DNA from: Prauserella marina | GTDB taxonomy: Bacteria > Actinomycetota > Actinomycetes > Mycobacteriales > Pseudonocardiaceae | Reading direction: 5' to 3' | Length of the DNA stretch: 64,000 nt | NCBI RefSeq assembly: GCF_002240355.1 | Contig: NZ_CP016353.1 | Span: forward strand, 868,001 to 932,000 | In this document: piece after piece, positions 17,279 to 26,190 of the stretch | Position numbering within the stretch: position 1 is the first letter of the stretch | How the letters are laid out: the number at the start of each line of letters is the position of its first letter | Position numbers and translations under genes: made by a program | The notes under the pieces: generated by a model | What the model saw: the letters and a program-made list of their open reading frames with translations, nothing else | Database searches by the model: none | Told to the model about the DNA's origin: nothing

Positions 17279-17306
17279 GGAAACGTTGCCTGGATGTTGC
17301 GTTTCC
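17279..17306. promoter_or_regulatory. Inverted repeat between the divergent LCP and rmlB genes
   Basis: GGAAACG (17279-17285) and CGTTTCC (17300-17306) form a perfect 7-bp inverted repeat with a 14-base spacer in the intergenic region. It could be a shared operator for the LCP and rml transcripts; no regulator is encoded next to it. Confidence 0.45.
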
Positions 17307-17357
17307 AAACCCGTGATCCGTGGCAGACTGCGCAAGCGAACCCAGGAGGATTACACA

Positions 17358-18350
17358 ATGCGAGTGCTCGTCACCGGGGGTGCCGGTTTCATTGGGTCGC
17401 ATTACGTGCGGCAGGCGATATCTGGCGCCTACCCGGCGTTGGGCGATGCCGAGATCATCGTGCTGGACAAGCTCACCTACGCCGGAAGCGAGACGAACCT
17501 CACTCCGGTCGCCGGTGATCCCCGCTTGCGGTTCGTGCGAGGCGACATCTGTGACGGCGCGCTCGTCGCGGACCTGATGCGGGGAACCGACCTGGTCATG
17601 CACTTTGCCGCAGAGTCTCATGTGGACCGTTCGATCCTGGGGTCGGCCGATTTCGTGCTCACCAACGTGCTGGGAACGCAGACGCTGCTGCAAGCGGCGT
17701 GCGACGCGGAGGTCGGCAAGTTCGTCCACGTCTCCACCGACGAGGTCTACGGCTCGATCGAATCCGGCTCGTGGACCGAAGACCATGTGCTCGAACCGAA
17801 TTCGCCGTACTCCGCCTCGAAGGCATCCTCCGACCTGCTGGCCAGGTCCTTCTCGCGTACCTACGGGCTTCCCGTGTGTGTCACCCGGTGCTCGAACAAC
17901 TACGGGCCGTACCAGTTCCCCGAGAAGGTCATCCCGCTGTTCGTCACCAACCTTCTCGACGGCAAGCCGGTTCCGCTCTACGGCGACGGCCTGAACGTGA
18001 GGGACTGGCTGCACGTCGACGATCACTGTCATGGCTTGCAGCTCGTCGCGGAAGGCGGCAGGCCCGGCGAGATCTACAACATCGGCGGAGGAACGGAACT
18101 CACCAACAGAGAACTGACCGAACGGCTGCTGGCCGCCGTCGGTTGCGGCTGGGAGATGGTCACCCCTGTCGCCGACCGGCTCGGTCACGACCGGCGGTAC
18201 TCGGTCGACATCGGCAAGATCGGTTCCGAACTCGGTTACGAGCCGAGGGTCGACTTCGTGACCGGTCTCGCCGAGACTGTGCGCTGGTATTCGGAAAACA
18301 GGGCGTGGTGGGAACCACTGAAGGAACGTGCCGCGCTCACGGGAAGGTGA
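17358..18350 (+). CDS. rmlB: dTDP-glucose 4,6-dehydratase RmlB
   Basis: A 330-residue extended short-chain dehydrogenase, second step of dTDP-L-rhamnose synthesis: dTDP-glucose to dTDP-4-keto-6-deoxyglucose with bound NAD. TGGAGFIGS is at residues 7-15, the dehydratase pair D128-E129 in STDEVYGS, and the catalytic Y151/K155 in YSASK. ATG 17358 directly follows AGGAGGATTACACA, which sets the start. rmlD follows 6 bases later; rmlA and rmlC are not in the window. Rhamnose is needed in the peptidoglycan-arabinogalactan linker of related organisms. Confidence 0.97.
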   Translation: MRVLVTGGAGFIGSHYVRQAISGAYPALGDAEIIVLDKLTYAGSETNLTPVAGDPRLRFVRGDICDGALVADLMRGTDLVMHFAAESHVDRSILGSADFVLTNVLGTQTLLQAACDAEVGKFVHVSTDEVYGSIESGSWTEDHVLEPNSPYSASKASSDLLARSFSRTYGLPVCVTRCSNNYGPYQFPEKVIPLFVTNLLDGKPVPLYGDGLNVRDWLHVDDHCHGLQLVAEGGRPGEIYNIGGGTELTNRELTERLLAAVGCGWEMVTPVADRLGHDRRYSVDIGKIGSELGYEPRVDFVTGLAETVRWYSENRAWWEPLKERAALTGR

Positions 18351-18356
18351 TCATCG

Positions 18357-19262
18357 GTGTCACGGCTGGCTGTTCTGGTTCCCGGCGGTACGGGTCAACT
18401 GGGGTCCGATCTCGCCGCGTCGAGTACGGATGATGTCGAGGTCACCGCGCCGGGATCGGCCGAGCTCGACGTGAAGCGCGCGGGTGCCGTCGTCGAGGCC
18501 GTCGCCGAACTCGCGGGGCGCGCGAAGAAGGAAGGCCGCTTTCCCGTCGTCGTCAACGCGGCGGCCTACACGGCGGTCGACGCGGCCGAGGACGACGAGG
18601 CCCGTGCGTTCGCCGTCAACGCCGACGGGCCGAGGGTGCTCGCCGCCGCGTGCTCCTCGTGGCGGGTGCCGCTCGTGCACGTCTCCACCGACTACGTGTT
18701 CTCGGGTGAGGCCGAACGCCCTTACCTTCCTGAGGATCCGCTCTCCCCGCGCAGCGCGTACGGCAGGACGAAGGCCGCAGGCGAGGACGCCGTGCTCGGT
18801 TCCGGTGCCAGCGCGTGGGTGGTGCGCACCGCGTGGGTTTACGGCGAGCGGGGCGGCAACTTCGTGAAGACCATGACCAGATTGGAGGGTGAACGCGACG
18901 TTCTGTCCGTTGTGGACGATCAGCGCGGCAGCCCGACCTGGTCGGCCGATCTCGCGGCCGGACTGCTCGAACTGGCGGGAAAGATCGCGGACGGTGAAGG
19001 GCCGTCCTCGCGGATCCTGCACTGTACTGGCGGCGGCGAGACCAGCTGGTTCGAGTTCGCCCGCGCGATTTTCGAAGAGCTCGGTGCCGATCCCGGGCGC
19101 GTGAAACCCTGTACGACGGCGGAGTTTCCCAGGCCCGCGGCAAGGCCCGCGTACTCGGTGCTCTCCGATGAGCCGTGGCGCGCGGCCGGATTGACGCCGC
19201 TGCGGCCGTGGCGCGACGCGCTCGGTGCTTACTTCGCGCGGGTTTCCGCGGCTCGCCGGTAG
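18357..19262 (+). CDS. rmlD: dTDP-4-dehydrorhamnose reductase RmlD
   Basis: A 301-residue reductase for the last step of dTDP-L-rhamnose synthesis, using NADPH. The N-terminal PGGTGQLGSDLA binds the cofactor, VNAAAYTAVDAAEDD is a family signature, VSTDYVFSG contributes to the active site and the catalytic Y135/K139 lie in AYGRTK. It is in an operon with rmlB (6-base gap). It corresponds to Rv3266c. Its 3' end overlaps the convergent glycosyltransferase by 34 bases. Confidence 0.96.
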   Translation: MSRLAVLVPGGTGQLGSDLAASSTDDVEVTAPGSAELDVKRAGAVVEAVAELAGRAKKEGRFPVVVNAAAYTAVDAAEDDEARAFAVNADGPRVLAAACSSWRVPLVHVSTDYVFSGEAERPYLPEDPLSPRSAYGRTKAAGEDAVLGSGASAWVVRTAWVYGERGGNFVKTMTRLEGERDVLSVVDDQRGSPTWSADLAAGLLELAGKIADGEGPSSRILHCTGGGETSWFEFARAIFEELGADPGRVKPCTTAEFPRPAARPAYSVLSDEPWRAAGLTPLRPWRDALGAYFARVSAARR

Positions 19263-20323
19263 GCGGCGACGGTCGCCTGCGCGCACCGCCGCCAGGTGAA
19301 GCCCGCGGCGTGTGCCCTGCGGGTCGCCGAAGCCGACGCGGCGTTGGGTTCCGAAACGGCTGCCGCCAGCGCGGCGGTGAGTGCTTCGACGTCGTTGTAG
19401 GGCACGAGGCTGGCCAGGCCGCCCGAGACCTCCCTCAGCGCGGGAACGTCGGTGCACACCACGGGAACGTCGCAGGCCATGGCCTCCAGTACCGGAAGGC
19501 CGAAGCCCTCGTCCCGCGAAGGCAGAACCAGCGCTGCCGCTCCCGCGACGACGCGCTGGAGGTCCAAATCGGAGAGATACCCGATGTGCCTTGCCCGCTC
19601 CGAGGTCGGGAACCGGCCCGGGCCCGCGAAGACGATGGGCGGAAGGCCCGGGTCGGCCGAGTGTGCCTTGGCGAGCCAGTCGAGTCCCTTGCGTGGCCCG
19701 GCCGCTCCCGCGAACAGCAGGTACCGCCCGGGCAGGCTCAGTCGTTCGCGCACGCTGTCCTTCGGCGGCCGTCCGGTGAACCAGCCCGCGTCGACCCCGA
19801 GCGGGGTGACCTCGATTTTCGACCGCTCGACCGAAAGCCGCTCGGCGACCGCGTCGGCGACGGCGGCCGTCGGCGTGCAGATGATGTCGGCGCGGGCCGC
19901 TCCCTTGCGCACCAGTTCGGGCAGGTCCCTGTCGCTCGGCGCGAGTTCGTCTGGGGCGTCGAGAAACGCGAGGTCGTGGATCGTGAGCACACCGGCCGCG
20001 CGCAGCCTGCCCGGCAGTACGAAGTTGGTGCCGTGGACGACGTCGGTGGCACCGGCGAACAGTTCGACGGGAGGGAAATGCGAGCGCAGCCACTGCCTCC
20101 GCACGAGCCTCGCCGACACCGGCATTCCGCGGGCCCGCACGCCGTGCGGGAGTACCTTGCGCAGCTTTCGCCATCCTCGCAGGGTGAAGGCGACCGCCCT
20201 GGTGTCCACGGTGGACATTGACGCGAGCTCTTCGGAAAGCGAAGCCGTGTACCTGCCGATGCCGGTGCGGCTGCCGAGCAGCGGGGTGCCGTCGAGCAGG
20301 ACCCGCAGTGGTTTCTCAGCCAC
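19229..20323 (-). CDS. Glycosyltransferase family 4
   Basis: A 364-residue GT-B fold enzyme. The N-terminal LLDGTPLLGSRTGIGRYT is typical of mannosyl- or rhamnosyl-transferases of the WbdA/MtfB type; the C-terminal donor site carries the EX7E-type motif PSRDEGFGLPVLEAMACDVPVV (here described by its ends PSRDEGFG and MACDVPVV). The start is uncertain: GTG 20323 overlaps the stop of the upstream gene by 8 bases; GTG 20335 is the alternative. Translational coupling to the bimodular transferase is likely. Donor and acceptor are unknown; the linked rml genes make rhamnose a candidate. Confidence 0.87.
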   Translation of the reverse strand: MAEKPLRVLLDGTPLLGSRTGIGRYTASLSEELASMSTVDTRAVAFTLRGWRKLRKVLPHGVRARGMPVSARLVRRQWLRSHFPPVELFAGATDVVHGTNFVLPGRLRAAGVLTIHDLAFLDAPDELAPSDRDLPELVRKGAARADIICTPTAAVADAVAERLSVERSKIEVTPLGVDAGWFTGRPPKDSVRERLSLPGRYLLFAGAAGPRKGLDWLAKAHSADPGLPPIVFAGPGRFPTSERARHIGYLSDLDLQRVVAGAAALVLPSRDEGFGLPVLEAMACDVPVVCTDVPALREVSGGLASLVPYNDVEALTAALAAAVSEPNAASASATRRAHAAGFTWRRCAQATVAAYRRAAETRAK

Positions 20324-22835
20324 GGCGAAGTCCACGGCGCGCGATCTTGGCGACCCTGCCACCCGCCCTGCGGACCAGCTCGGCGGGTCCTCCCGCTTCG
20401 AGGTATTCCTTCACCAGCGCGATGTCCCTGCGGACGAGTTCCTTGCCCCTCGGCGGTATCGAGGGAGCGAGATCGGCCGAACCGGGAAGCCGGTCGGCTG
20501 CGGGCCGGGGGTCCCGGCAAAACTCGACGAGCGGTTCGAGTACCCGAGGCCACGTGTAGCGCTGGGCGACGACGGCGATGCGCTCTCTGCACGCCGCCGC
20601 GAACTCCGGGTCGTAGAGGCTGCGTTCGAGCGCGTCGGCCAGTGCGGCGTCGTCCTCGGCTGGCACGACGACGCCAAGCCCCTCAGCCCTGACCAGATCG
20701 GCGAAGGCGTCGCCGTCGGTGGTGACGATGGGAAGACCGGCCCACAGGTAGTCGAGCACCCTGGTTCGGAAGGCGAAGGTCGTCTCGACGTGCTCGAAGT
20801 GCGTCGTGACACCACAATCGGCGTCGAGCAGCCAGTTCTGTCGCTCGCCGTAGGGAACCCACTGCTCGTTGAAGAACACGTTCTTGCCGGTGAGATCGAG
20901 CGAATCGGCGAGCCTGACCGTGCGCGCGCCGATGTCCATCTCGGCGACCTCGGGGTTGGGGTGCCGCATGCCGAGGAACACCAGCCGGACGTCGGCCCTG
21001 CGCTTGCTGAGCCGGTCGATCGCGCGCACGAGGGTCAGTGGGTCGAACCAGTTGTAGACGCCACCCGCCCACAGCACCACGTGGTCGGTTTCGGCGATGC
21101 CGGGTAGCGCCGCCCTCAGCCCGGGACCCGTACGCCGGGGTGAGCGGGCGGAGAGCCCGAAGGGCACGACCGAAAGCAGCGACTGCGTGGTGGGATCGGC
21201 GTCGTAGAGCCGGGGGGAGAGCCTGCCGAGCGCGGCGAAATGGCCGAGCCAGAAGTGCCGCTGCCGTTGCGAGGCGCACAGGAAGAAGTCACCGCGTTCG
21301 AGCTGCGCGTCCAGCACCCTCGTCACCCCCGCGAGGTCGGCTGCCCTTCTGTCGTCGGCGCCGTCCTTGCCCTGTTCGAGCAATTCGAGGTGCATGGGGT
21401 CGTAGAGGTCGCACACGACGATCTTGTTCGAGTGCCGTTCTTTCAGCGCGGGGGCCATTTCGAGCACGTGCCCTTGCAGGATCACGATGTCGGCCCACTC
21501 GATGGGTTCGCTGAGATCCCTGCGGCGTGCCCCGCTGACCTGGAACGGCGCGGGCGGCGGGTCGGCGAGCGGGTTGACCGTGACGAGCCTGACGTCGTGC
21601 TCGCCAGCCAGCACCTCGGCGATGTTCCACGCCCTGATGGCCGGTCCCGCCATGCGCTCGGTGATGGCGTCGCCGGTGATGACGAGCACCCTGCGCCGCT
21701 TGCCGAAGGACTTCTCGATGCCGAACGCCTCGACGAGAATGTCGTGTGCCGCGAGGTAGCGCGGCAGCGGGTAGGCGGGTTCAAGTGCGTTGCGCAGCAA
21801 CGGAAGCAGGTCGGCGTCGGTGCGCACGCGGGCGGCCTGCTCTTCGGCCCTGGCGCCCGCGAGTGAGGGCAGCAGCTCGACGAACTGGTCGATCGCGAGG
21901 AATCCCGCGAGCGTGCTCCGTGGCACCGCGACGGGTTCGGTGACCGATGGCCCCACCCCGCGTTGCAGGTCGAGCTGTGTGGCGTCCAGTTCGCCGCGCG
22001 CCGTCGCCCTGCGAACGGCGAGCGCCAGCGCGGCAGGCAGCGCCTTGGCAAGCGTGTCGTCAGCGAGGTTCTTGTAGAGCGCGCAGAGTGCGTTGCGTTC
22101 GAGCAGGAAGGTTTCCCGCCCGCTGTCCGGAGTGTCCACTTCGGACATGGTGCCGTGGTGCCGGTGGTAGCTCAGCGATTCGGGGACATAGCGCACCCGC
22201 CAGCCCCTCAGGTTGAGCCGCCAGCCGAAGTCGACGTCCTCGTAGAACATGAAGAACCGCTCGTCGAATCCGCCCAGCTCTGCGAAGACGCTTGCCCTGA
22301 CGAACATGGCGGAGCCGGTCGCGAAGAGGACGTCCTTCGCGACCTCGTGCTCGGCGGGGGGAACCTCGGCGATGGGACTGCCCGCGTGCCGCTTGTAGCC
22401 CATACCGAACCAGGTGAGGCCCGCGTCGACGAAGTCGGTACCCGTGCCCTCGCTGTCGAGCACCTTGCTCGCGACGGCCGCGACCGTCGGCTCGGCCCGC
22501 AGCACGGACACCGCGGAGGAGGCCCAGCCCTCGGCGGGGACGGCGTCGTTGTTCAGGAACGCGAGTACGGTGCCGCCCGCGTGCCGCGCGCCGAGGTTGC
22601 ACCCGCCGGCGAAGCCGAGGTTCTCGACGGACTCGACGATCGTCACCTCGCCCGGTGCCGAGGCGCGGATACGCGCGACGTCGTCACCCGGCGAGGCGTT
22701 GTCGACGCAGATGACTTCGAGCCGGGGATAGTCGTGTTCGGCGAGCGCCCGCAGACAGGTGATCGTGTCCTCGGCGCCGCGATAGTTCACCACGACGACC
22801 GAGACCAGCGGCTGGGTCGTTTCCCCCTTGACCAA
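20316..22835 (-). CDS. Bimodular glycosyltransferase (GT2 + GT4)
   Basis: An 839-residue fusion of two transferases. The N-terminal GT2 module (about residues 10-260) has VSVVVVNYRG, VDNASPGDD, FLNNDAVP and FYEDVDFGWRL, as in rhamnosyltransferases. A middle helical part follows, then a GT4-like module (about 370-810) beginning RVLVITGDAITERMAGPAIR. TTG 22835 is preferred because GGGGAAGGAG stands 6 bases before it; GTG 22862 has no good site. It probably makes two sequential linkages in an envelope polysaccharide (inference). It lies head of a pair with the GT4 gene that overlaps its stop. Confidence 0.88.
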   Translation of the reverse strand: MVKGETTQPLVSVVVVNYRGAEDTITCLRALAEHDYPRLEVICVDNASPGDDVARIRASAPGEVTIVESVENLGFAGGCNLGARHAGGTVLAFLNNDAVPAEGWASSAVSVLRAEPTVAAVASKVLDSEGTGTDFVDAGLTWFGMGYKRHAGSPIAEVPPAEHEVAKDVLFATGSAMFVRASVFAELGGFDERFFMFYEDVDFGWRLNLRGWRVRYVPESLSYHRHHGTMSEVDTPDSGRETFLLERNALCALYKNLADDTLAKALPAALALAVRRATARGELDATQLDLQRGVGPSVTEPVAVPRSTLAGFLAIDQFVELLPSLAGARAEEQAARVRTDADLLPLLRNALEPAYPLPRYLAAHDILVEAFGIEKSFGKRRRVLVITGDAITERMAGPAIRAWNIAEVLAGEHDVRLVTVNPLADPPPAPFQVSGARRRDLSEPIEWADIVILQGHVLEMAPALKERHSNKIVVCDLYDPMHLELLEQGKDGADDRRAADLAGVTRVLDAQLERGDFFLCASQRQRHFWLGHFAALGRLSPRLYDADPTTQSLLSVVPFGLSARSPRRTGPGLRAALPGIAETDHVVLWAGGVYNWFDPLTLVRAIDRLSKRRADVRLVFLGMRHPNPEVAEMDIGARTVRLADSLDLTGKNVFFNEQWVPYGERQNWLLDADCGVTTHFEHVETTFAFRTRVLDYLWAGLPIVTTDGDAFADLVRAEGLGVVVPAEDDAALADALERSLYDPEFAAACRERIAVVAQRYTWPRVLEPLVEFCRDPRPAADRLPGSADLAPSIPPRGKELVRRDIALVKEYLEAGGPAELVRRAGGRVAKIARRGLRRG

Positions 22836-22875
22836 GGCAGCTCCTTCCCCAGCTACTACCACCTGGCGACGAAGC

Positions 22876-23793
22876 TTAACGGCAGGCCCAGCGCCGCCAG
22901 ACCGCCCCTCGGCAGCCGAGCCGGCCGATGGCGCGCCGCTGCCGCAGCGAGGGCAGAAGCGAACCGGCCACGTCGCGAAGCACGCGGGCTCGCAGCCCGA
23001 TCCGGAAGTTCGCCGAGGAGGGGACGGGCGTGCCGAGCAGCCCGCGTACCGGCAGCAGCGCGGTGATCGCGGCGAACCGGGCGAGTTCGCGGGCAGCCAC
23101 CGTCGCGGGGGCGCAGCGCAGCAGCATCAGCAGCCGGTTGCGTTCGTTCCAGTGGTGGAACGACGTCGAACCGGGCCGGGTGCTCGCCCCGTGCCGGTGC
23201 CTGACCACGGCACCGGGGACGGTCTCGATGTCCCAGCCCGCGAGGCGCAGCCGCCACGCCGTGTCGGTGTCCTCGTAGTAACAGAAGAAGTGGGCCGGTA
23301 CCCCGCCCGCCTCGCGCAGCGCGCTGGTGCGCAGCAGCGCGGCACCCCCGCAGAAGCCGAACGGTGGCCGCCCGTCCGTCAGGTCGGCTCCGTGGCCGTC
23401 CCCGGTGAGCCTCACGCCGGTCGACTGCACCGTTCCGCCGGGAAGTTCGAGCACGGAGGCGAGCGCTCCGGTCGAGGGCCGCATCGCGTCCTCAAGCGTG
23501 CCGAGCCAGCCAGGTCGTGGCGCGGCGTCGTCGTTGAGCCACGCTACGTATGGAGTGTCCACAGTGTCCGGGGCGGACAGGGCGGCGGCGATGCCGCCCG
23601 CGTACCCGGTGTTGCGTGCGAGCCGCAGTACCTCCGGCCGGGAGGGGTGGGCCGCGAGCAGGGCCGCCGTGCCGTCGTCGGAGGCGTTGTCGACCACCAG
23701 GATCCGATGTGGACGATCCTGGGCCGCGAGGGCGTCGAGGCACTCGGTGAGATGCGCCACGCCACGCCAGGTGACGACGACGACGGTGGTCAT
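22876..23793 (-). CDS. Glycosyltransferase family 2 (rhamnosyltransferase-like)
   Basis: A 305-residue GT-A enzyme. It starts at ATG 23793 with MTTVVVVTWRG; nucleotide-binding VVDNASDDGTAALL follows, then the WLNDDAAP metal-binding segment and the acceptor-side YYEDTDTAWRLRLAGW, the latter common in rhamnosyl- and galactofuranosyl-transferases. The C-terminal 60 residues are basic. The gap to the next gene in the same direction is 40 bases. It is divergent from a GT4 gene with just 23 bases between the two start codons, too little for two separate leaders, so at least one message is probably leaderless. Confidence 0.88.
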   Translation of the reverse strand: MTTVVVVTWRGVAHLTECLDALAAQDRPHRILVVDNASDDGTAALLAAHPSRPEVLRLARNTGYAGGIAAALSAPDTVDTPYVAWLNDDAAPRPGWLGTLEDAMRPSTGALASVLELPGGTVQSTGVRLTGDGHGADLTDGRPPFGFCGGAALLRTSALREAGGVPAHFFCYYEDTDTAWRLRLAGWDIETVPGAVVRHRHGASTRPGSTSFHHWNERNRLLMLLRCAPATVAARELARFAAITALLPVRGLLGTPVPSSANFRIGLRARVLRDVAGSLLPSLRQRRAIGRLGCRGAVWRRWACR

Positions 23794-23816
23794 GGGCACG
23801 CGGGCAGAATAGCGCC

Positions 23817-24893
23817 GTGCGGGAACTCGTCGTGATCGCGGAGCAATTGCTCGCGCCGGTGCCGGGAGGCACCGGCCGCTACACCGCTGAGCTGCTGAGC
23901 GCGCTCGCCGAGACCGCGCCGGACGGCTGGCGCCCGCGTGGCGTCGTTGCCTGGCACACCGATGTCGAGGCAGCCCGCGTGGAGGGCGTCTCCGGTCCGC
24001 GCAGGCTGCCGCTGCCGCCGAAGGCCCTGATCGCGGCGTGGCAGGCCGGGCTGCCACTGTGGCCGGGAGGGGCCGCCGTGCACGCGCCGACCCCGCTCGC
24101 GCCGCCGAGGGTGCCTGGCCGCCGCACGCTCTCGGTGACCGTGCACGACACCGTGCCGTGGACCCACCCCGAGACGCTGACCCCGCGCGGTGTGCGCTGG
24201 CACCGGTCCGCGATCGCCACCGCGGCCCGCTCGGCGACGGCTCTGGTCGTTCCGACGGCCGCGGTCGCGGCCGACCTCGCGGGCCTGCTCACGCCCCGCG
24301 CGGGGGTGCACGTCGTCCGGCACGGGGTCACCCGCTTCCCGCCCCCGATACGAACACTTCCGTTCGACCTTCCCGAGCGCTACGTGCTCGCGGTCGGCAC
24401 GATCGAACCGCGCAAGGGCATCGACGTGCTGATCGAGGCCATGGCCGAGGTTCCGGTGCCGTTGCTGCTCGTCGGCCAGCCGGGCTGGGGAGAGCTGGAC
24501 CCCTCGCGGCTGGCCGCGTTGCACGGGCTGCCACCGGGCAGGGTGCGGCAGCTCGGCAGGCTGCCCGACGACCAGCTCGCCGCCGTCCTGCGCGCGGCGA
24601 GCGTGGTCGCGGTGCCGAGCAGGGCCGAGGGGTTCGGGCTGCCCGTGCTCGAAGCCATGGCTGAGGGAGTTCCCGTCGTGCACACCGACGTCGCCTCGCT
24701 CGTCGAGGTGGCGGGGGAGGCGGGATGGATCGTTCCCGTCGGCGATCCGGGAGCGCTGGCCTCGGCGCTGCGCGACGTTCTCGGCTCCTCCGAGCTCGCG
24801 GCGCGACTCGCCGAGGCGGGCCTTCGCAGGGCGGCGCGGTTCTCCTGGGCCGAGGCGGCGAGCGCGGTGTGGCGGCTGCACACCCACCCCTGA
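23817..24893 (+). CDS. Glycosyltransferase family 4
   Basis: A 358-residue GT-B enzyme. The N-terminal PVPGGTGRYTAELLSAL contains the acceptor-domain glycine loop; VHDTVPWTHPE sits in the N-domain; in the C-domain YVLAVGTIEPRKG binds the donor diphosphate and SRAEGFGLPVLEAMAEG holds the two glutamates. No membrane segment is visible. GTG 23817 is 23 bases from the divergent GT2 start and lacks a ribosome site, suggesting leaderless translation. Followed by a second GT4 gene and wbbL in the same direction. Confidence 0.88.
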   Translation: MRELVVIAEQLLAPVPGGTGRYTAELLSALAETAPDGWRPRGVVAWHTDVEAARVEGVSGPRRLPLPPKALIAAWQAGLPLWPGGAAVHAPTPLAPPRVPGRRTLSVTVHDTVPWTHPETLTPRGVRWHRSAIATAARSATALVVPTAAVAADLAGLLTPRAGVHVVRHGVTRFPPPIRTLPFDLPERYVLAVGTIEPRKGIDVLIEAMAEVPVPLLLVGQPGWGELDPSRLAALHGLPPGRVRQLGRLPDDQLAAVLRAASVVAVPSRAEGFGLPVLEAMAEGVPVVHTDVASLVEVAGEAGWIVPVGDPGALASALRDVLGSSELAARLAEAGLRRAARFSWAEAASAVWRLHTHP

Positions 24894-24996
24894 ATCCGCA
24901 GGTCCGGCGAGGCACGACGCGGCGGCGCCTTTTGTCGTCGCTCTCACTTTGTCGGATCCTGTCAAACAGTGAAGCAAGGGGTCGTACGCTGCACGG

Positions 24997-26145
24997 GTGG
25001 CAGAACCACGCGTGCTGATCGACGCCACGGCCGTACCGGCCGACCGAGGCGGCGTCGGCCGCTACGTCGATTCGCTCGTGGCCGCGCTCGACAAGGGCGG
25101 GGCGAGTGTTTCCGTGGTGTGCCAGCCGAGGGACGCCCAGCTCTATGGCGAGCTGGCCCCGGCGTCGAGGATCGTGCCGACGACGGAGTCCACCGCGACG
25201 AGGACCGCGAGGCTGACCTGGGAGCAGACCGCGCTTCCGAGACTCGTCCGCAGGCTCGGCGTGGACGTCGTCCACTCCCCCCACTACACGATGCCGGTCG
25301 CGAGCAGGGCGGCATCGGTCGTGACGTTGCACGACGCCACGTTCTTCACCGACCCCGTTCTGCATTCCTCCGTGAAGGCCAGGTTCTTCCGCGGCTGGAC
25401 GAGGGCAGCGTTGCGCAGGGCCACCGTGTGCGTCGTGCCGAGCGAGGCGACGGCCGACGAGCTGGCGAGGGTCGCGGGAGTCCGGGGCGCGGGCATGGAG
25501 GTCATCCAGCACGGCGTCGACGAACAGCGCTTCCACCCGCCGTCGGCGGCCGAGATCGAGGCTGCCCGCGACGCGACCGGCCTCGGCGGCACGCCCTACG
25601 TCGCGTTCCTCGGCGCATTGGAACCACGCAAGAACGTGCCCGCGCTCATCCGGGGTTTCGCGCTGGCCGTCGGGCAGCGGCCGGACCCGCCCGCGCTCGT
25701 GCTCGCGGGGCAACCCGGCTGGGACAGCCAGGTGGAGAAGGCGCTCGACGCCGTGCCACACCGGCTGAGGGTCATCAGGGCCGGTTACCTGCCTTTCGAC
25801 ACGCTCGCCGGTTTCCTCGGCGGTGCCGATCTGGTCGCCTACCCGAGCCTCGGCGAGGGGTTCGGGCTCCCCGTGCTCGAAGCGATGGCCTCCGGTGCCT
25901 GCGTGCTGACCACGAAACGCCTCGCGTTGCCCGAGGTCGGCGGAGACGCGGTCGCCTACTGCGGTGTCGGGGCCGGTGACGTCGCGGCCGCGCTCGGTGA
26001 GCTGCTCGACGACCCCGCGCGGCGGAGCGCGCTCGCCGCGGCCGCGAAGCGGAGGGCACAGGAATTCTCGTGGACGACCTCGGCGAAGCAACACCAGCAG
26101 GCGTATGAACGGGCCTGGTATCAGCACCGCACGGGCCGCCCGTGA
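24997..26145 (+). CDS. Glycosyltransferase family 4 (mannosyltransferase-like)
   Basis: A 382-residue GT-B enzyme related in sequence to the preceding gene. It begins RVLIDATAVPADRGGVGRYV, has VVTLHDATFFTDP in the N-domain, GALEPRKNVPALIRGF at the inter-domain donor region and YPSLGEGFGLPVLEAMASG with the EX7E glutamates. Starts at GTG 24997, about 103 bases after the previous stop. Together with the preceding gene it may be a duplicate pair, since both have the same motif order. Probably acts on a lipid-linked envelope glycan at the cytoplasmic face. Confidence 0.88.
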   Translation: MAEPRVLIDATAVPADRGGVGRYVDSLVAALDKGGASVSVVCQPRDAQLYGELAPASRIVPTTESTATRTARLTWEQTALPRLVRRLGVDVVHSPHYTMPVASRAASVVTLHDATFFTDPVLHSSVKARFFRGWTRAALRRATVCVVPSEATADELARVAGVRGAGMEVIQHGVDEQRFHPPSAAEIEAARDATGLGGTPYVAFLGALEPRKNVPALIRGFALAVGQRPDPPALVLAGQPGWDSQVEKALDAVPHRLRVIRAGYLPFDTLAGFLGGADLVAYPSLGEGFGLPVLEAMASGACVLTTKRLALPEVGGDAVAYCGVGAGDVAAALGELLDDPARRSALAAAAKRRAQEFSWTTSAKQHQQAYERAWYQHRTGRP

Positions 26146-26190
26146 CGCCGTCGGCGCGGGCGGCGAACGTGACAGGTGCACAATGACCCG

